Of a stretch of DNA of 64,000 nucleotides, positions 47,232 through 56,256 are shown piece after piece. The stretch is from Sporosarcina sp. Marseille-Q4063. Its GTDB lineage: Bacteria > Bacillota > Bacilli > Bacillales_A > Planococcaceae. The stretch lies in contig NZ_CP070502.1 in NCBI RefSeq assembly GCF_018309085.1, positions 3,405,001 through 3,469,000 on the forward strand, written 5' to 3'. A model generated the notes under the pieces. It did not search any database. It was not told the DNA's origin and was given only the letters and a program-made list of their open reading frames with translations. A program made the position numbers and the translations under genes. How positions within the stretch are numbered: the first letter of the stretch is position 1; every line of letters begins with the position of its first letter.

Positions 47232-48323
47232 ATGACAACTAAAACTGAAACATCACTAGCAATTGCCGAGAAGGCTTGCCAGACAATAATGAAAACGTTT
47301 ACGCCAGCAGAACTACCGCCGGCAAATAGATGGCATTACCACCAAAGTGTATTCTTGTACGGGATGATGCGCGTGTGGGAAGCTACTGGAAAAGATGAGT
47401 ATTTCGATTATATGAAGGCGTATGTGGACAACTTATTGGATGACGAAGGGAACTTCTATTTCGATAGAGACGAACTCGATTCACTCCAAGTTGGGATTTT
47501 ATTATTCCCGCTTTATGAAGCGACTAAAGAGAAGAAGTATTTGATTGCTGCTAAGAAATTAAGAAATCTTTTAAATACAATTAATAAAACATCCGAAGGC
47601 GGATACTGGCATAAAGACAAATATCCATATCAAATGTGGTTGGATGGACTATTTATGGCAGGTCCGTTCATGGTAATGTATGACAATCATTTCAATGAGC
47701 CAGAACTTGTCCAATCAGTTTTGCTTCAAGAAAACTTAATGAGAAAACATATGAAAGATCCAAATACTGGACTTCCATTCCACGCATGGGATGAAAAGAA
47801 AGAACAGCCATGGGCAAATAAAGAAACGGGTTGTTCACCAGAGTTTTGGGGCCGTTCGGTTGGTTGGTACGGAACTGCGCTCGTTGATCTACTGGAATTG
47901 TTGGAAGGTCAAAAGCATGGACAAGAAGTGTTTGTGGAAGAGTTGAAGCAGTTCATCCCAGCGATTGTTAACTTCCAAGATGAAGAATCTGGTCTTTGGT
48001 ACCAAATCGTAGATAAAGGCGACAGAGAAGATAACTGGTTAGAATCTTCCTGTTCATCATTATTTATCTACACGATTGCCAAAGCGATCAAAGCGGGAAT
48101 TGTCGATGATTCGTATAAAGCGGTTGTTGATAAAGCGTATGAAGGTTTGCTAGAACACATGGTGAAAGTCGACGGAGATCATCTTGAGTTAAGCGGAATT
48201 TGTATCGGAACATCCGCCGGAGTATACGACTATTACGTTGGACGACCTACTTCAGAAAATGACTTGCATGGCATGGGCGGATTTATCTTAGCATTAATGG
48301 CGGTTCATGATATATCAAAATAA
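47232..48323 (+). CDS. GH105 unsaturated rhamnogalacturonyl hydrolase (YteR-like)
   Basis: 363 residues. The alpha6/alpha6-barrel segments NRWHYHQSVFLYGMMR, DELDSLQVG (Asp83), YQMWLDGLFMAGPF (Asp138, matching the catalytic Asp of YteR), SPEFWGRSVGWYG and GICIGTSAGVYDYY are typical. There is no signal peptide, so it acts in the cytoplasm. It removes the unsaturated uronic acid left by lyases, giving 5-keto-4-deoxyuronate, the substrate of KduI encoded downstream. GGGGAG precedes the ATG. Confidence 0.93.
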   Translation: MTTKTETSLAIAEKACQTIMKTFTPAELPPANRWHYHQSVFLYGMMRVWEATGKDEYFDYMKAYVDNLLDDEGNFYFDRDELDSLQVGILLFPLYEATKEKKYLIAAKKLRNLLNTINKTSEGGYWHKDKYPYQMWLDGLFMAGPFMVMYDNHFNEPELVQSVLLQENLMRKHMKDPNTGLPFHAWDEKKEQPWANKETGCSPEFWGRSVGWYGTALVDLLELLEGQKHGQEVFVEELKQFIPAIVNFQDEESGLWYQIVDKGDREDNWLESSCSSLFIYTIAKAIKAGIVDDSYKAVVDKAYEGLLEHMVKVDGDHLELSGICIGTSAGVYDYYVGRPTSENDLHGMGGFILALMAVHDISK

Positions 48324-48347
48324 GCAGAGTAAGTAACGACTATGCTT

Positions 48348-48388
48348 GTCCTCTAGATTAGTCTATACTTGGTCTAGAGGGCTTTTTT
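48348..48388 (+). terminator. Rho-independent terminator after GH105
   Basis: GTCCTCTAGA and TCTAGAGGGC form the stem, followed by six T. Confidence 0.88.
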
Positions 48389-48392
48389 CTCT

Positions 48393-48675
48393 AAAAATTC
48401 AGTGTATGAGCAAGGAAGAATTGAACTGCATTCTTCCAAGTCGGTGCTAAGCGAGCGCCTTGAGCTTTTTTGTACTCAAAAATTCAGTGTATGAGCAAGG
48501 AAGAATTGAACTGCATTCTTCCAAGTTGGTGCTAAGCAAGCGCCTTGTGCTTTTTTGTACTCAAAAATTCAGTTTATGAGCAAGGAAGAATTGAACTGCA
48601 TTCTTCCAAGTCAGCGTTAAGTGAGAGCTTTGCGCTTTTGTTCTAAAAAAATTAGTGTATAAGCAGGGGTTTACT
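48393..48675 (+). repeat. Tandem 85-bp repeats leading into a kinase gene
   Basis: Three copies start at 48393, 48478 and 48563 (period exactly 85) and a short fourth begins near 48646 and runs into the ribosome site. Each has a perfect 8-bp hairpin GGAAGAAT/ATTCTTCC with loop TGAACTGC, then a weak second hairpin (AAGC...GCTT type) ending in a T run. Bases in the second stem vary in a pairing-preserving way between copies 2 and 3. This may be a chain of attenuators or a mobile repeat. Confidence 0.85.
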
Positions 48676-50484
48676 ATGCTTCGTGAAAAAATGAAAGCTT
48701 TTAGTCGAAAAAACTTATTTTCGTCATTTAGTTCGACCATCAATGCATTTTATATATCAATTATTATCATATTCGGCGGAATCATCGGGTGGGTTTCGTA
48801 TGTATTGGCTACGAAACAAATTGAAGAAAACTCATATGAAAGTATGCATGATACGGTTCTTCAAACAAATAATTATATTGATTTTATATTAACGGATGTT
48901 TTTGAGCAACTTGTTTTATTGTCAAAGGATCCGAAGATTGCAGCTTTGGATGCAACAGATCTGGATTCGAGAAACTCGAAGCTATATGTAGATGTCGATG
49001 ACGATATTCGTGCGATTTATCATCGGTTTAATTCGATTATCGATTCAATTTATATAGATATTGATGATGGGAAAGTTTCCTTTTATCAAGGTTCGCAGCA
49101 AATAAATTCTGAATTTCCCTATGAAGATTACTTTACGGAATTCAAGGGGAACAAGGAATCCTTTTATTGGCGAAATATACATCCCAATACAGTGACCACG
49201 AATCCCTACGATGTCATTTCGGTATTTCATTTAATCGAATCGGATGACCCTGCGAAACAAGCCATCATTTTATTTAATTTGAGAGCGGACTTTTTTGAGA
49301 AGGTTTTTAATAAATCCTTAATTGGAAAAAACGGTTATTTGACCTTGATAAGTCCGGACGGTACTTTACAAACGAAAGATGTGCCACAAGACTATGAGTT
49401 AGATGCTAAAACCGTACAGGCATTGAATCAGTTAGCGCAAAAAGAAGGGAAATACGCTTTTAGAAACGCGCATGGCGAAAAAATGAATGCGATTTATAAC
49501 ACAATCGGTGTGAACAAATGGAAAGTTGCAGCTGTTTTTCCAGAAAATCAAATCTTGCAAACCATTAATAACATGAAATATTTGATGTTGGGTTTATTTC
49601 TTATCGTCATCATCATGGCGACTTTTATTGTAAATATTGTTGGAAAATATATTTCCAAGCCGATAGAAAAGTTAGCGGATGAAATGACGAAAGTGGACCG
49701 AGAACATTTGCAGCTAGCTGAAGGGTTGGCTGTGCCCAAAGAAATGCGGATTCTATATAGCAGTTTTAACGAACAAATGGAGAAAAATGCAGCTTTATTG
49801 AACCAAATCGAACTCGATCAAAAAGAAAAGCGGCAATTGGAAGTTGCGATTATTCAAGCGCAGATGAATCCGCATTTTCTTTACAATACATTGTATTCGA
49901 TCAAAGGGCTATGCGATATGGGGCTTAACGAAGATGCGAGTGAAATGATCAGCGCGCTTTCAAGCTTTTTCAGGATCAGCATTAGTCGTGGGAATGAAAT
50001 CATTTCAATTGAAGAAGAAATCGACCATATTAAGAGTTATTTATATATTATGGAGATGCGTTACGGGGATGATTTTTCCTATACGCTTGATGTTGATGAA
50101 AAAGTTCTATCGAGTAGGATTATTAAACTGACGTTGCAGCCGTTGATAGAGAATGCGATTTACCACGGTGTTAAACTGAATCGCAATCAAGGATTTATTG
50201 ACGTGAAAGTACTTTCAGTCGGGGATAAGATTCAACTTGAGGTTGAGGATAACGGGCTGGGCATGAGTGAAGAAAGATTGTCGAAGATTCGAGAGGAAAT
50301 CGATGCGCCTTATAATGATAATAGGAAAAAATATATCGGAATCGGTTTACGAAGTGTCAGTGAACGACTCAAAGGTTATTTTGGCAAAACATGCGAGCTC
50401 AAGATTGTAAGTGAAGTTGAAAAAGGCACAAAAATAACCATTATTATTCCTAACGTAAAAGGGGAAATCGAAGACTATGGATAA
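48676..50484 (+). CDS. YesM-type sensor histidine kinase
   Basis: 602 residues from the ATG at 48676 (GCAGGGG six bases upstream); the GTG at 48655 would add part of the repeat. Membrane helices at about 24-46 and 300-322 enclose an extracellular Cache-like domain; HAMP, phospho-accepting His400 (QMNPHFLYNTLYSIK) and a HATPase domain (LIENAIYHG, DNGLGM, IGIGL) follow. It overlaps the regulator gene by 8 bases. Probably senses pectin-derived sugars for the importer/GH105 operon. Confidence 0.92.
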   Translation: MLREKMKAFSRKNLFSSFSSTINAFYISIIIIFGGIIGWVSYVLATKQIEENSYESMHDTVLQTNNYIDFILTDVFEQLVLLSKDPKIAALDATDLDSRNSKLYVDVDDDIRAIYHRFNSIIDSIYIDIDDGKVSFYQGSQQINSEFPYEDYFTEFKGNKESFYWRNIHPNTVTTNPYDVISVFHLIESDDPAKQAIILFNLRADFFEKVFNKSLIGKNGYLTLISPDGTLQTKDVPQDYELDAKTVQALNQLAQKEGKYAFRNAHGEKMNAIYNTIGVNKWKVAAVFPENQILQTINNMKYLMLGLFLIVIIMATFIVNIVGKYISKPIEKLADEMTKVDREHLQLAEGLAVPKEMRILYSSFNEQMEKNAALLNQIELDQKEKRQLEVAIIQAQMNPHFLYNTLYSIKGLCDMGLNEDASEMISALSSFFRISISRGNEIISIEEEIDHIKSYLYIMEMRYGDDFSYTLDVDEKVLSSRIIKLTLQPLIENAIYHGVKLNRNQGFIDVKVLSVGDKIQLEVEDNGLGMSEERLSKIREEIDAPYNDNRKKYIGIGLRSVSERLKGYFGKTCELKIVSEVEKGTKITIIIPNVKGEIEDYG

Positions 50485-52018
50485 AGTCATCATTGTTGAA
50501 GATGATCGTATTATTCGACGCAGTTTGTCTAGAGCTCCATGGAAAGAGCATGGTTTTATACTAGCAGGTGAAGCAGCGGATGGTGAAAGTGCACTCGAAT
50601 TGATCGAAAGAGAACAACCGCATGTCGTTGTTTCAGATATATCTATGCCTTTTATGAACGGGTTAGATATGGCCAGGGTTATAAAAGAAACGAGTCCGCA
50701 CACGAAAGTGATTTTTCTGACTGGTTATGAAGATTTTAAATATGCGCAGGAAGCCGTTCAGTTGAAAGCATTCGATTATTTATTGAAACCAGTCAAAATT
50801 GACGACTTGATCGAAAAGGTTAAAAAAGCCGCGGCGGAATGCAATCAGGAAATGACGAATGAAAGAAGGTTCGTTGAATCATTGCCTTTATTGCAGCAAC
50901 GGTTTTTGCGAAAGTTGGCCAATCAAGACGGTGCGACCATTGTCGATATTGAAAAGGAGTTAGCTGACCTCGACGTTCAGTTAGAAGGTCCGTTTTACAA
51001 TGTGTTGCTTATTAACGTCAATGAAGAGGAAAAGGCTCAGGTAACGGAAACTATTTCTGAGATGCCTTCTAACGGAAGCGGGTATTTGTTGAACGGGGAA
51101 ATGAATGAGATGGTTTTACTGCTTTCATTGGATACCGATGATGGTGAACGGGAGAAGAAATTAGCGGTCGATATTTTAGAACAGCTAAAAGCGCAACTAG
51201 AAAATAGCGTGACGATTACGATTGGGCGAACGTATCGAAACTTGTTTGAAATCAGCACTTCGTTTGTGGAGTCACGGCTAGCGATGGATATGAAGCATAT
51301 TATGGGGACAAGTCGCGTGTATTCAATCGACGATACGATTCCTTGTACGATGCAAAATGTAAATATCTTGAATGAACTAAACGAAGAGTTTAATACTCAA
51401 ATTAGACTGGAATCGCCGTTAAAAGTGAAGGAAACGCTGGAAAAGCTATGTGAGGCGATTACTGACAATAAAAATATACCGCTTTCGGAAATAAAACTTC
51501 TCGCTTTAAAATACAGTACTTCCCTTTATTATCAAATTAAGAAGTGGAAGAAGGGCGAAGAGGAAAGCTTAAGCATGACGGTGCTTTTTGATCATATTTT
51601 ACAGTTGGAGTCGCTCCATGAAATGTCGAAAACGCTTCAGGGGCTTGTCGATGAGTGGTCGGATTCGATGGATAAAGAAAAGAATTTGAATCATAATTCG
51701 CTGGTGGATAATGCGATGGCGTATATGAATGAGAATTTCCATGATTTGACGTTAACGCAGCAAAAGGTAGCCGATAAAGTTTTCGTCAGCGCGCCTTATT
51801 TGAGTAACTTGTTCAAACTTGAGAAGGGTTTGAATTTCGGTGATTATTTATTGGAATTAAGGATTACGAAGGCGATGGAGTTATTGCGCGATCAAAATGC
51901 GAAGGTTTATAAAGTGGCTGAAAGTGTCGGGTATAGTAATCCGCAGTATTTCGGTGTTTGTTTTAAAAAGTACACGGGGCATACGCCGGGTGAGTATCGG
52001 AAGAGTGTGCTTGCGTGA
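50477..52018 (+). CDS. YesN-type response regulator with AraC HTH
   Basis: 513 residues. Receiver domain with EDD (8-10), Asp54 (VSDISMPFM) and Lys near 106, a long linker, then a C-terminal AraC double HTH (LTQQKVADKVFVSAPYLSNL, YSNPQYFGVCFKKY). Partner of the kinase upstream and likely activator of neighbouring pectin-sugar genes. Confidence 0.93.
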   Translation: MDKVIIVEDDRIIRRSLSRAPWKEHGFILAGEAADGESALELIEREQPHVVVSDISMPFMNGLDMARVIKETSPHTKVIFLTGYEDFKYAQEAVQLKAFDYLLKPVKIDDLIEKVKKAAAECNQEMTNERRFVESLPLLQQRFLRKLANQDGATIVDIEKELADLDVQLEGPFYNVLLINVNEEEKAQVTETISEMPSNGSGYLLNGEMNEMVLLLSLDTDDGEREKKLAVDILEQLKAQLENSVTITIGRTYRNLFEISTSFVESRLAMDMKHIMGTSRVYSIDDTIPCTMQNVNILNELNEEFNTQIRLESPLKVKETLEKLCEAITDNKNIPLSEIKLLALKYSTSLYYQIKKWKKGEEESLSMTVLFDHILQLESLHEMSKTLQGLVDEWSDSMDKEKNLNHNSLVDNAMAYMNENFHDLTLTQQKVADKVFVSAPYLSNLFKLEKGLNFGDYLLELRITKAMELLRDQNAKVYKVAESVGYSNPQYFGVCFKKYTGHTPGEYRKSVLA

Positions 52019-52098
52019 GAATACATTTTCTCTTTTCTAGGGATGTATAAGCAAGCCACGGATTCCGTGAGTTTAATATTATTATTATCTTTGAATAC

Positions 52099-52251
52099 GA
52101 TTTAGTGCTCCGTCGTTCGCTTTCCTGCGGGCGAGCGCGGAAGCGGAAAGATAAAGTTCAATCTTTCCCTGCCGCTTCCCTCGCTACGCTCAGTCCAGGG
52201 TCTCGGCTGTCTCGCTAATTCCGCGGGAGTCTCACGACTGCGCACTAAATC
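52099..52251 (+). repeat. GC-rich structured repeat, copy D (variant ends)
   Basis: The core CTTTCCTGCGGGCGAGCG ... CCGCGGGAGTC is the same as in copy A, but the ends are GATTTAGTGC and its exact complement GCACTAAATC instead of GTTGATT/AATCAAC. An extra inner hairpin (GGAAGCGG/CCGCTTCC with AAAGAT/ATCTTT nested) is inserted. Pairing is kept although the sequence differs. Confidence 0.85.
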
Positions 52252-52270
52252 TGAAAGTAATGGTATGAGA

Positions 52271-52304
52271 AAAAATCACTTTAATACTATTTCAGTGATT
52301 TTTA
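52271..52304 (+). terminator. Terminator after copy D
   Basis: AAAATCACT/AGTGATTTT followed by T-rich sequence. It ends the kinase/regulator transcript after repeat D. Confidence 0.75.
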
Positions 52305-52513
52305 TTACACTAGGTAGAAGTCCATAAGCCATCTCATTAACCGGGCTTTACGGGTTGGGAGAGCACAAGCAGTTGGCAGTTAAGGTTTCTATACTACGCT
52401 TCTATCAAGGTATGTATAACTCAGATTTATCTCTTATAGATTTTTGACGTTTCGATTAATAGTGAGTGAATGTTGTAGCATTCTAGATTAACTCTCTCAA
52501 TTTAATGAAAGTA
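52305..52513. other. Intergenic segment, nothing recognised
   Basis: About 210 bases between two repeat copies; no open frame, RNA gene or clear promoter was seen. Confidence 0.5.
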
Positions 52514-52624
52514 GTTGATTGAAGTGTAGGGTGGCGACTCCCGCGGAATCAGCATCAACCGAAGACCCCGCAGGAGCGACGAGGAGGCTGAGGTGATGCC
52601 CGCAGGAAAGCGTCCGCCCGAAAC
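52514..52624 (-). repeat. GC-rich structured repeat, copy E (inverted, different loop)
   Basis: Ends GTTGATT/AATCAAC and the outer stem are as in copy B, but the interior is replaced by a shorter segment with GCATCA/TGATGC arms around a GACCCCGCAGGAGCGACGAG core. It shows that stem and loop are exchangeable modules. Confidence 0.85.
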
Positions 52625-52642
52625 GGAAATCAACGGTACAAT

Positions 52643-52682
52643 TAAAAACGAGTACTAGAATAATGAATTATCCTAGTACTCG
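52643..52682 (-). terminator. Terminator of the IclR gene
   Basis: CGAGTACTAG/CTAGTACTCG with a 14-base loop; on the minus strand five T follow. It lies between the IclR gene and repeat E. Confidence 0.85.
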
Positions 52683-52702
52683 CCAAAGCGATACTTACTA
52701 TG

Positions 52703-53467
52703 TCATTGAAGCTCTTCTTCAATTGCAGCTTTACAATTCTGCACAGCTTCAATGATTTCATTAGTAAAGTTATCAGTGATTCTGTACTTTGGAACGCTGA
52801 CGCTGAATGCGCCGAAGTTGTTGCCGTGGGCGGTGATGTTGGCGCCGATGCAGAATACGTCAACTTCATGTTCGCCGTCGTCAACTGCATAACCTTGATT
52901 TTTAATGGTGTTCAGTTCGTTTCTGAAAGATTCTTTAGTAGTAATTGTATTTTCCGTTTTTGGGATTAATTCGTGTTCAGCTAGATATTCATCGATTTCT
53001 TCTGCCGTTTGGTCGGCTAGGATTGATTTTCCCATAGCTGAACAATACAGAGGAATCGACCTTCCGATCTGGGAATACAAAGTAACCGGGTTATTGCTTT
53101 CGATTTTCGTGAGATAAACAATCTTATCATTTTCAATCGCACCCAGGTGTACAGTTTCAGTCGTGATTCTTTGCAACTCTTCCAAATGCGGTTGGGCAAT
53201 TTTCTTAATATCCAACTGTTTAAGACTTTGCTTAGCATATTTAATAATGGAAGGCCCAAGTTCGAATTCATTGGTTTTTGGATCTTTTCTAACATAACCA
53301 ATTAAGCCTAACGTATTTAAAATCTTTGACGCCGTTGAATTCGTCATATCGGTGGCTTTCGCGATTACATTTAGACGTTGTGGCTGTGCACTTTCAAACA
53401 AGAAATTTAATATTTGATCGGCTTTTATTAGAACCGTGCCATATGGTTTACTTTGAGTTTTAGACAT
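52703..53467 (-). CDS. kdgR: IclR-family regulator (KdgR-like)
   Basis: 254 residues. N-terminal HTH (RLNVIAKATDMTNSTASKIL, about 31-50) and a C-terminal IclR effector domain (SRSIPLYCSAMGKSIL-type segment, CIGANITAHG). Divergent from kdgA-kdgK-kduI-kduD, so it is probably the repressor that senses 2-keto-3-deoxygluconate, as KdgR does in other bacteria. A TTTCC-AAATA-GGAAA palindrome in the kdgA leader is a candidate site. Confidence 0.88.
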   Translation of the reverse strand: MSKTQSKPYGTVLIKADQILNFLFESAQPQRLNVIAKATDMTNSTASKILNTLGLIGYVRKDPKTNEFELGPSIIKYAKQSLKQLDIKKIAQPHLEELQRITTETVHLGAIENDKIVYLTKIESNNPVTLYSQIGRSIPLYCSAMGKSILADQTAEEIDEYLAEHELIPKTENTITTKESFRNELNTIKNQGYAVDDGEHEVDVFCIGANITAHGNNFGAFSVSVPKYRITDNFTNEIIEAVQNCKAAIEEELQ

Positions 53468-53568
53468 AATAATTTCCTACTTTCATAGCTCATATTTTCT
53501 TCGAGTTTTGGATTAAAGGGTAATTAATTAATGATAGTTTGTCTCATAAACAAATTAAAGGATTTAGC

Positions 53569-53597
53569 TTGTAAACGCTTTCTTTATTATATATAAT
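53569..53597 (+). promoter_or_regulatory. kdgA operon promoter
   Basis: -35 TTGTAA (53569-53574), 17-base spacer, -10 TATAAT (53592-53597). A cre-like site overlaps the -35 box. Confidence 0.78.
53570..53583 (+). promoter_or_regulatory. cre-like site at the kdgA promoter
   Basis: TGTAAACGCTTTCT matches cre with one mismatch at the last base and covers most of the -35 box and the upstream half of the spacer. Confidence 0.65.
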
Positions 53598-53628
53598 AAA
53601 GAAGAAAGTTTCCATATAATAATCTATG

Positions 53629-53643
53629 TTTCCAAATAGGAAA
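53629..53643. promoter_or_regulatory. Candidate IclR/KdgR operator
   Basis: TTTCC, AAATA, GGAAA: a perfect 5-bp inverted repeat about 30 bases downstream of the -10 box. A second TTTCC half-site lies near 53609 and TAGGAAAT recurs just upstream of the IclR gene itself. Confidence 0.5.
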
Positions 53644-53668
53644 TTAATTAATTTATAGGGGGTGTGTT

Positions 53669-54316
53669 ATGAAAAAGCAACAGGTACTTAGAAAACTAAC
53701 TGATTGCGGAGTGGTTGCGGTTGTTCGAGCCGAATCTGAAGAAGAAGCGTTAAAAATTTCAGAAGCCTGTGTAGAGGGCGGTATTAACGGAATCGAAATT
53801 ACCTTTACCGTCCAAGGTGCCGATAAGATCATTAGTGAATTAGCTGCAGTTTACAAGAATAATAGTGATGTCGTCATTGGTGCAGGAACCGTGCTCGATG
53901 CCGTGACAGCTCGAATTGCCATCCTTGCTGGTGCTGAGTTCGTTGTCAGCCCATGCTTTGATAAAGACACGGCGGAGTTATGTAATTTATATCAAATTCC
54001 ATATATGCCTGGTTGCATGACAATAACTGAAATGAAGGAAGCGTTGAAGTCTGGCGTCGATATCGTTAAGTTGTTCCCGGGTAATACATATGGTCCTGAT
54101 TGGGTGAAGGGCGTTAAAGCTCCGCTGCCACAAGTGAATATCATGCCAACGGGCGGCGTCGATTTGGACAATGTGGATCAATGGATTAAAAACGGTTGTG
54201 TTGCTGTAGGTGTGGGCGGCAGTTTGGTTGCACATGCAAAAACAGGTGAGTTTGAAAAAATCACGGAAGATGCTCGTAAATTTGTCGGAAAAGTTCAAAA
54301 GGCAAGAGAGGCGTAA
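53669..54316 (+). CDS. kdgA: 2-keto-3-deoxy-6-phosphogluconate aldolase
   Basis: 215 residues, the usual size. VVAVVRAES, the Glu of GIEITFTVQ, GAGTVLD and the Schiff-base Lys in DIVKLFPGN are present. It splits KDPG into pyruvate and glyceraldehyde-3-phosphate. AGGGGGTG precedes the ATG. First gene of the kdg/kdu operon, with its own CcpA- and IclR-type control sites. Confidence 0.95.
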   Translation: MKKQQVLRKLTDCGVVAVVRAESEEEALKISEACVEGGINGIEITFTVQGADKIISELAAVYKNNSDVVIGAGTVLDAVTARIAILAGAEFVVSPCFDKDTAELCNLYQIPYMPGCMTITEMKEALKSGVDIVKLFPGNTYGPDWVKGVKAPLPQVNIMPTGGVDLDNVDQWIKNGCVAVGVGGSLVAHAKTGEFEKITEDARKFVGKVQKAREA

Positions 54317-54318
54317 TT

Positions 54319-55332
54319 ATGAAAAAGATTATTACTTTTGGTGAAATCTTGCTTCGTCTTTCAACTACAGTGGGAGAAAGACTTTTACAGGCGAATCAAC
54401 TGACGATGAATTACGGCGGTGCTGAAGCGAACGTAGCAATATCCTTGGCGAATTTCGGTCACGACGTAAATATGGTTAGTAAAATTCCAGATAATTCGCT
54501 TGGTCATGCCGTGGAGAAACATTTGAAAGCGAATGGTGTACGGACGGATTATTTATTAAAAGGCGGGGAACGTCTGGGAACTTATTACTTGGAAACAGGT
54601 ATTGGTGAGAGAAGCGCCCAAGTCGTCTATGACCGGAAATACTCGAGTATTTCAATGTTAGCGGAAAATGAAATCGATTTTGATGAAATTTTTCGTGACG
54701 CAACACTTTTTCACGTGACGGGAATCACTCCGGCATTATCGCCAGCCTTGAGTGAGATTACATTGCTGGCGTTAAAGAAAGCAAAAGAACTTGGTGTTAC
54801 GACAAGTTTTGATTTTAATTATCGATCAAAGCTTTGGGGTAAAGAAGAGGCTGCCGAAGTATTTAAACAGCTTTTACCCTATGTGGATATTTGTTCTTGC
54901 GGCGATAAGGATGCGATTCACTTTCTTGGAATTGAAGAAGCGGATGAAACACTCGAAGCAAGTGAAAAACTTAGCTACTATTACGCTAAAATCCAAGAGA
55001 TGTATCCGAATATTACCTATTTGAGCTCGACGTTCCGAGAGGTTTTATCGGCATCGGAAAATGATTTACAAGGTAATTTCTACGTCGATGGAATTTTGTA
55101 TCAATCGAAAGTGCATCATATAAATCCAATCGTGGACCGTGTTGGCGGGGGCGATGCGTTTGCATCAGGCATTTTACATGGCATTTTGGAAGGGTTTTCA
55201 CCAGAAGAAGTGATTTCATTCGCGACTGCGGCATCGGCATTAAAACATACTGTCCACGGAGATTGCAATGTCTTTTCTGCGGATGAAGTGCTAGCGTTCG
55301 CTGAAAATGGTACAGGTAAAATTATTCGTTAA
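54319..55332 (+). CDS. kdgK: 2-keto-3-deoxygluconate kinase
   Basis: 337 residues, PfkB family. NYGGAEANVAISLANFG is the substrate-side signature and DRVGGGDAFASGILHG contains the catalytic Asp. It phosphorylates KDG to KDPG, the substrate of the aldolase encoded 2 bases upstream. Confidence 0.94.
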   Translation: MKKIITFGEILLRLSTTVGERLLQANQLTMNYGGAEANVAISLANFGHDVNMVSKIPDNSLGHAVEKHLKANGVRTDYLLKGGERLGTYYLETGIGERSAQVVYDRKYSSISMLAENEIDFDEIFRDATLFHVTGITPALSPALSEITLLALKKAKELGVTTSFDFNYRSKLWGKEEAAEVFKQLLPYVDICSCGDKDAIHFLGIEEADETLEASEKLSYYYAKIQEMYPNITYLSSTFREVLSASENDLQGNFYVDGILYQSKVHHINPIVDRVGGGDAFASGILHGILEGFSPEEVISFATAASALKHTVHGDCNVFSADEVLAFAENGTGKIIR

Positions 55333-55364
55333 TAAGGCTTTTAACTATTAGGAGGATGACTAAA

Positions 55365-56201
55365 ATGGAAATGGAAACACGTTATGCAAATCACCCGGAA
55401 GAGATTAAGACTTATAATACTGATGAATTGAGAGAGCATTTTCTTGTCGAAAAACTTTTTGAAGCAGGAAAAGTTCACTTAACATACACGCATGTGGATC
55501 GCATGATTTTCGGCGGTGTTACACCAGCAAATGAAGAACTGACTATTAAACTGGATAAAGAACTAGGAGTAACTTATTTCCTTGAGCGCCGTGAACTTGG
55601 AATTATTAATATCGGTGGCGACGGATCTGTCGTTCTTGACGGTGAAGAAATCAAGATGGACCGCCGCGACGGACTTTACGTTGGACGCGGAACGAAAGAA
55701 GTACTTTTCCGTTCAGACGATGCAAACAACCCGGCTAAATTCTATATCAACTCAGCACCTGCGCACCACACGTACCCAACAACGAAAATTGATATTAATA
55801 ATATCAAACCACTTGAAATGGGCGAGCCAGGAACGTTGAACGAACGTAAAATCTATCAATACGTACACCCGAATAACTGTGAGAGCTGCCAACTACAAAT
55901 GGGTCTTACAATGCTACAACCGGGAAGCGTTTGGAACACAATGCCATGTCATACGCATGAGCGCCGCATGGAAGTTTACCTCTACTTCGATATGGAACCA
56001 GAAACGCGTGTCTTCCATTTCATGGGACAGCCGGATGAAACAAGACATTTAGTCATGAAAAACGAACAAGCTGCAATTTCACCAAGCTGGTCAATTCATA
56101 CAGGTACTGCAACGAATAACTACACGTTCATTTGGGGCATGTGCGGAGAAAACATCACGTATGACGACATGGACCACGTAGCAATGGAAGACTTACGATA
56201 A
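55365..56201 (+). CDS. kduI: 5-keto-4-deoxyuronate isomerase
   Basis: 278 residues from the ATG at 55365, matching the usual KduI length; the ATG at 55356 abuts the AGGAGG site. Cupin-type zinc ligands lie in TMPCHTHERRMEVYLYF. It converts 5-keto-4-deoxyuronate, formed by GH105 action on unsaturated oligosaccharides, into 3-deoxy-hexosulosonate for KduD. Codon use from here through kduD is noticeably richer in C-ending codons, suggesting high expression. Confidence 0.96.
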   Translation: MEMETRYANHPEEIKTYNTDELREHFLVEKLFEAGKVHLTYTHVDRMIFGGVTPANEELTIKLDKELGVTYFLERRELGIINIGGDGSVVLDGEEIKMDRRDGLYVGRGTKEVLFRSDDANNPAKFYINSAPAHHTYPTTKIDINNIKPLEMGEPGTLNERKIYQYVHPNNCESCQLQMGLTMLQPGSVWNTMPCHTHERRMEVYLYFDMEPETRVFHFMGQPDETRHLVMKNEQAAISPSWSIHTGTATNNYTFIWGMCGENITYDDMDHVAMEDLR

Positions 56202-56256
56202 TTGAAAAAGAGCGTGCTCGTTTAGGCGGGCACGATATTCTTGGAGGGCGAAATAG

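Noticed and set aside
48393-48675. CRISPR array or T-box leader
   Set aside because: The units are contiguous without spacers, and no T-box bulge or specifier loop is visible; the gene downstream is a kinase.
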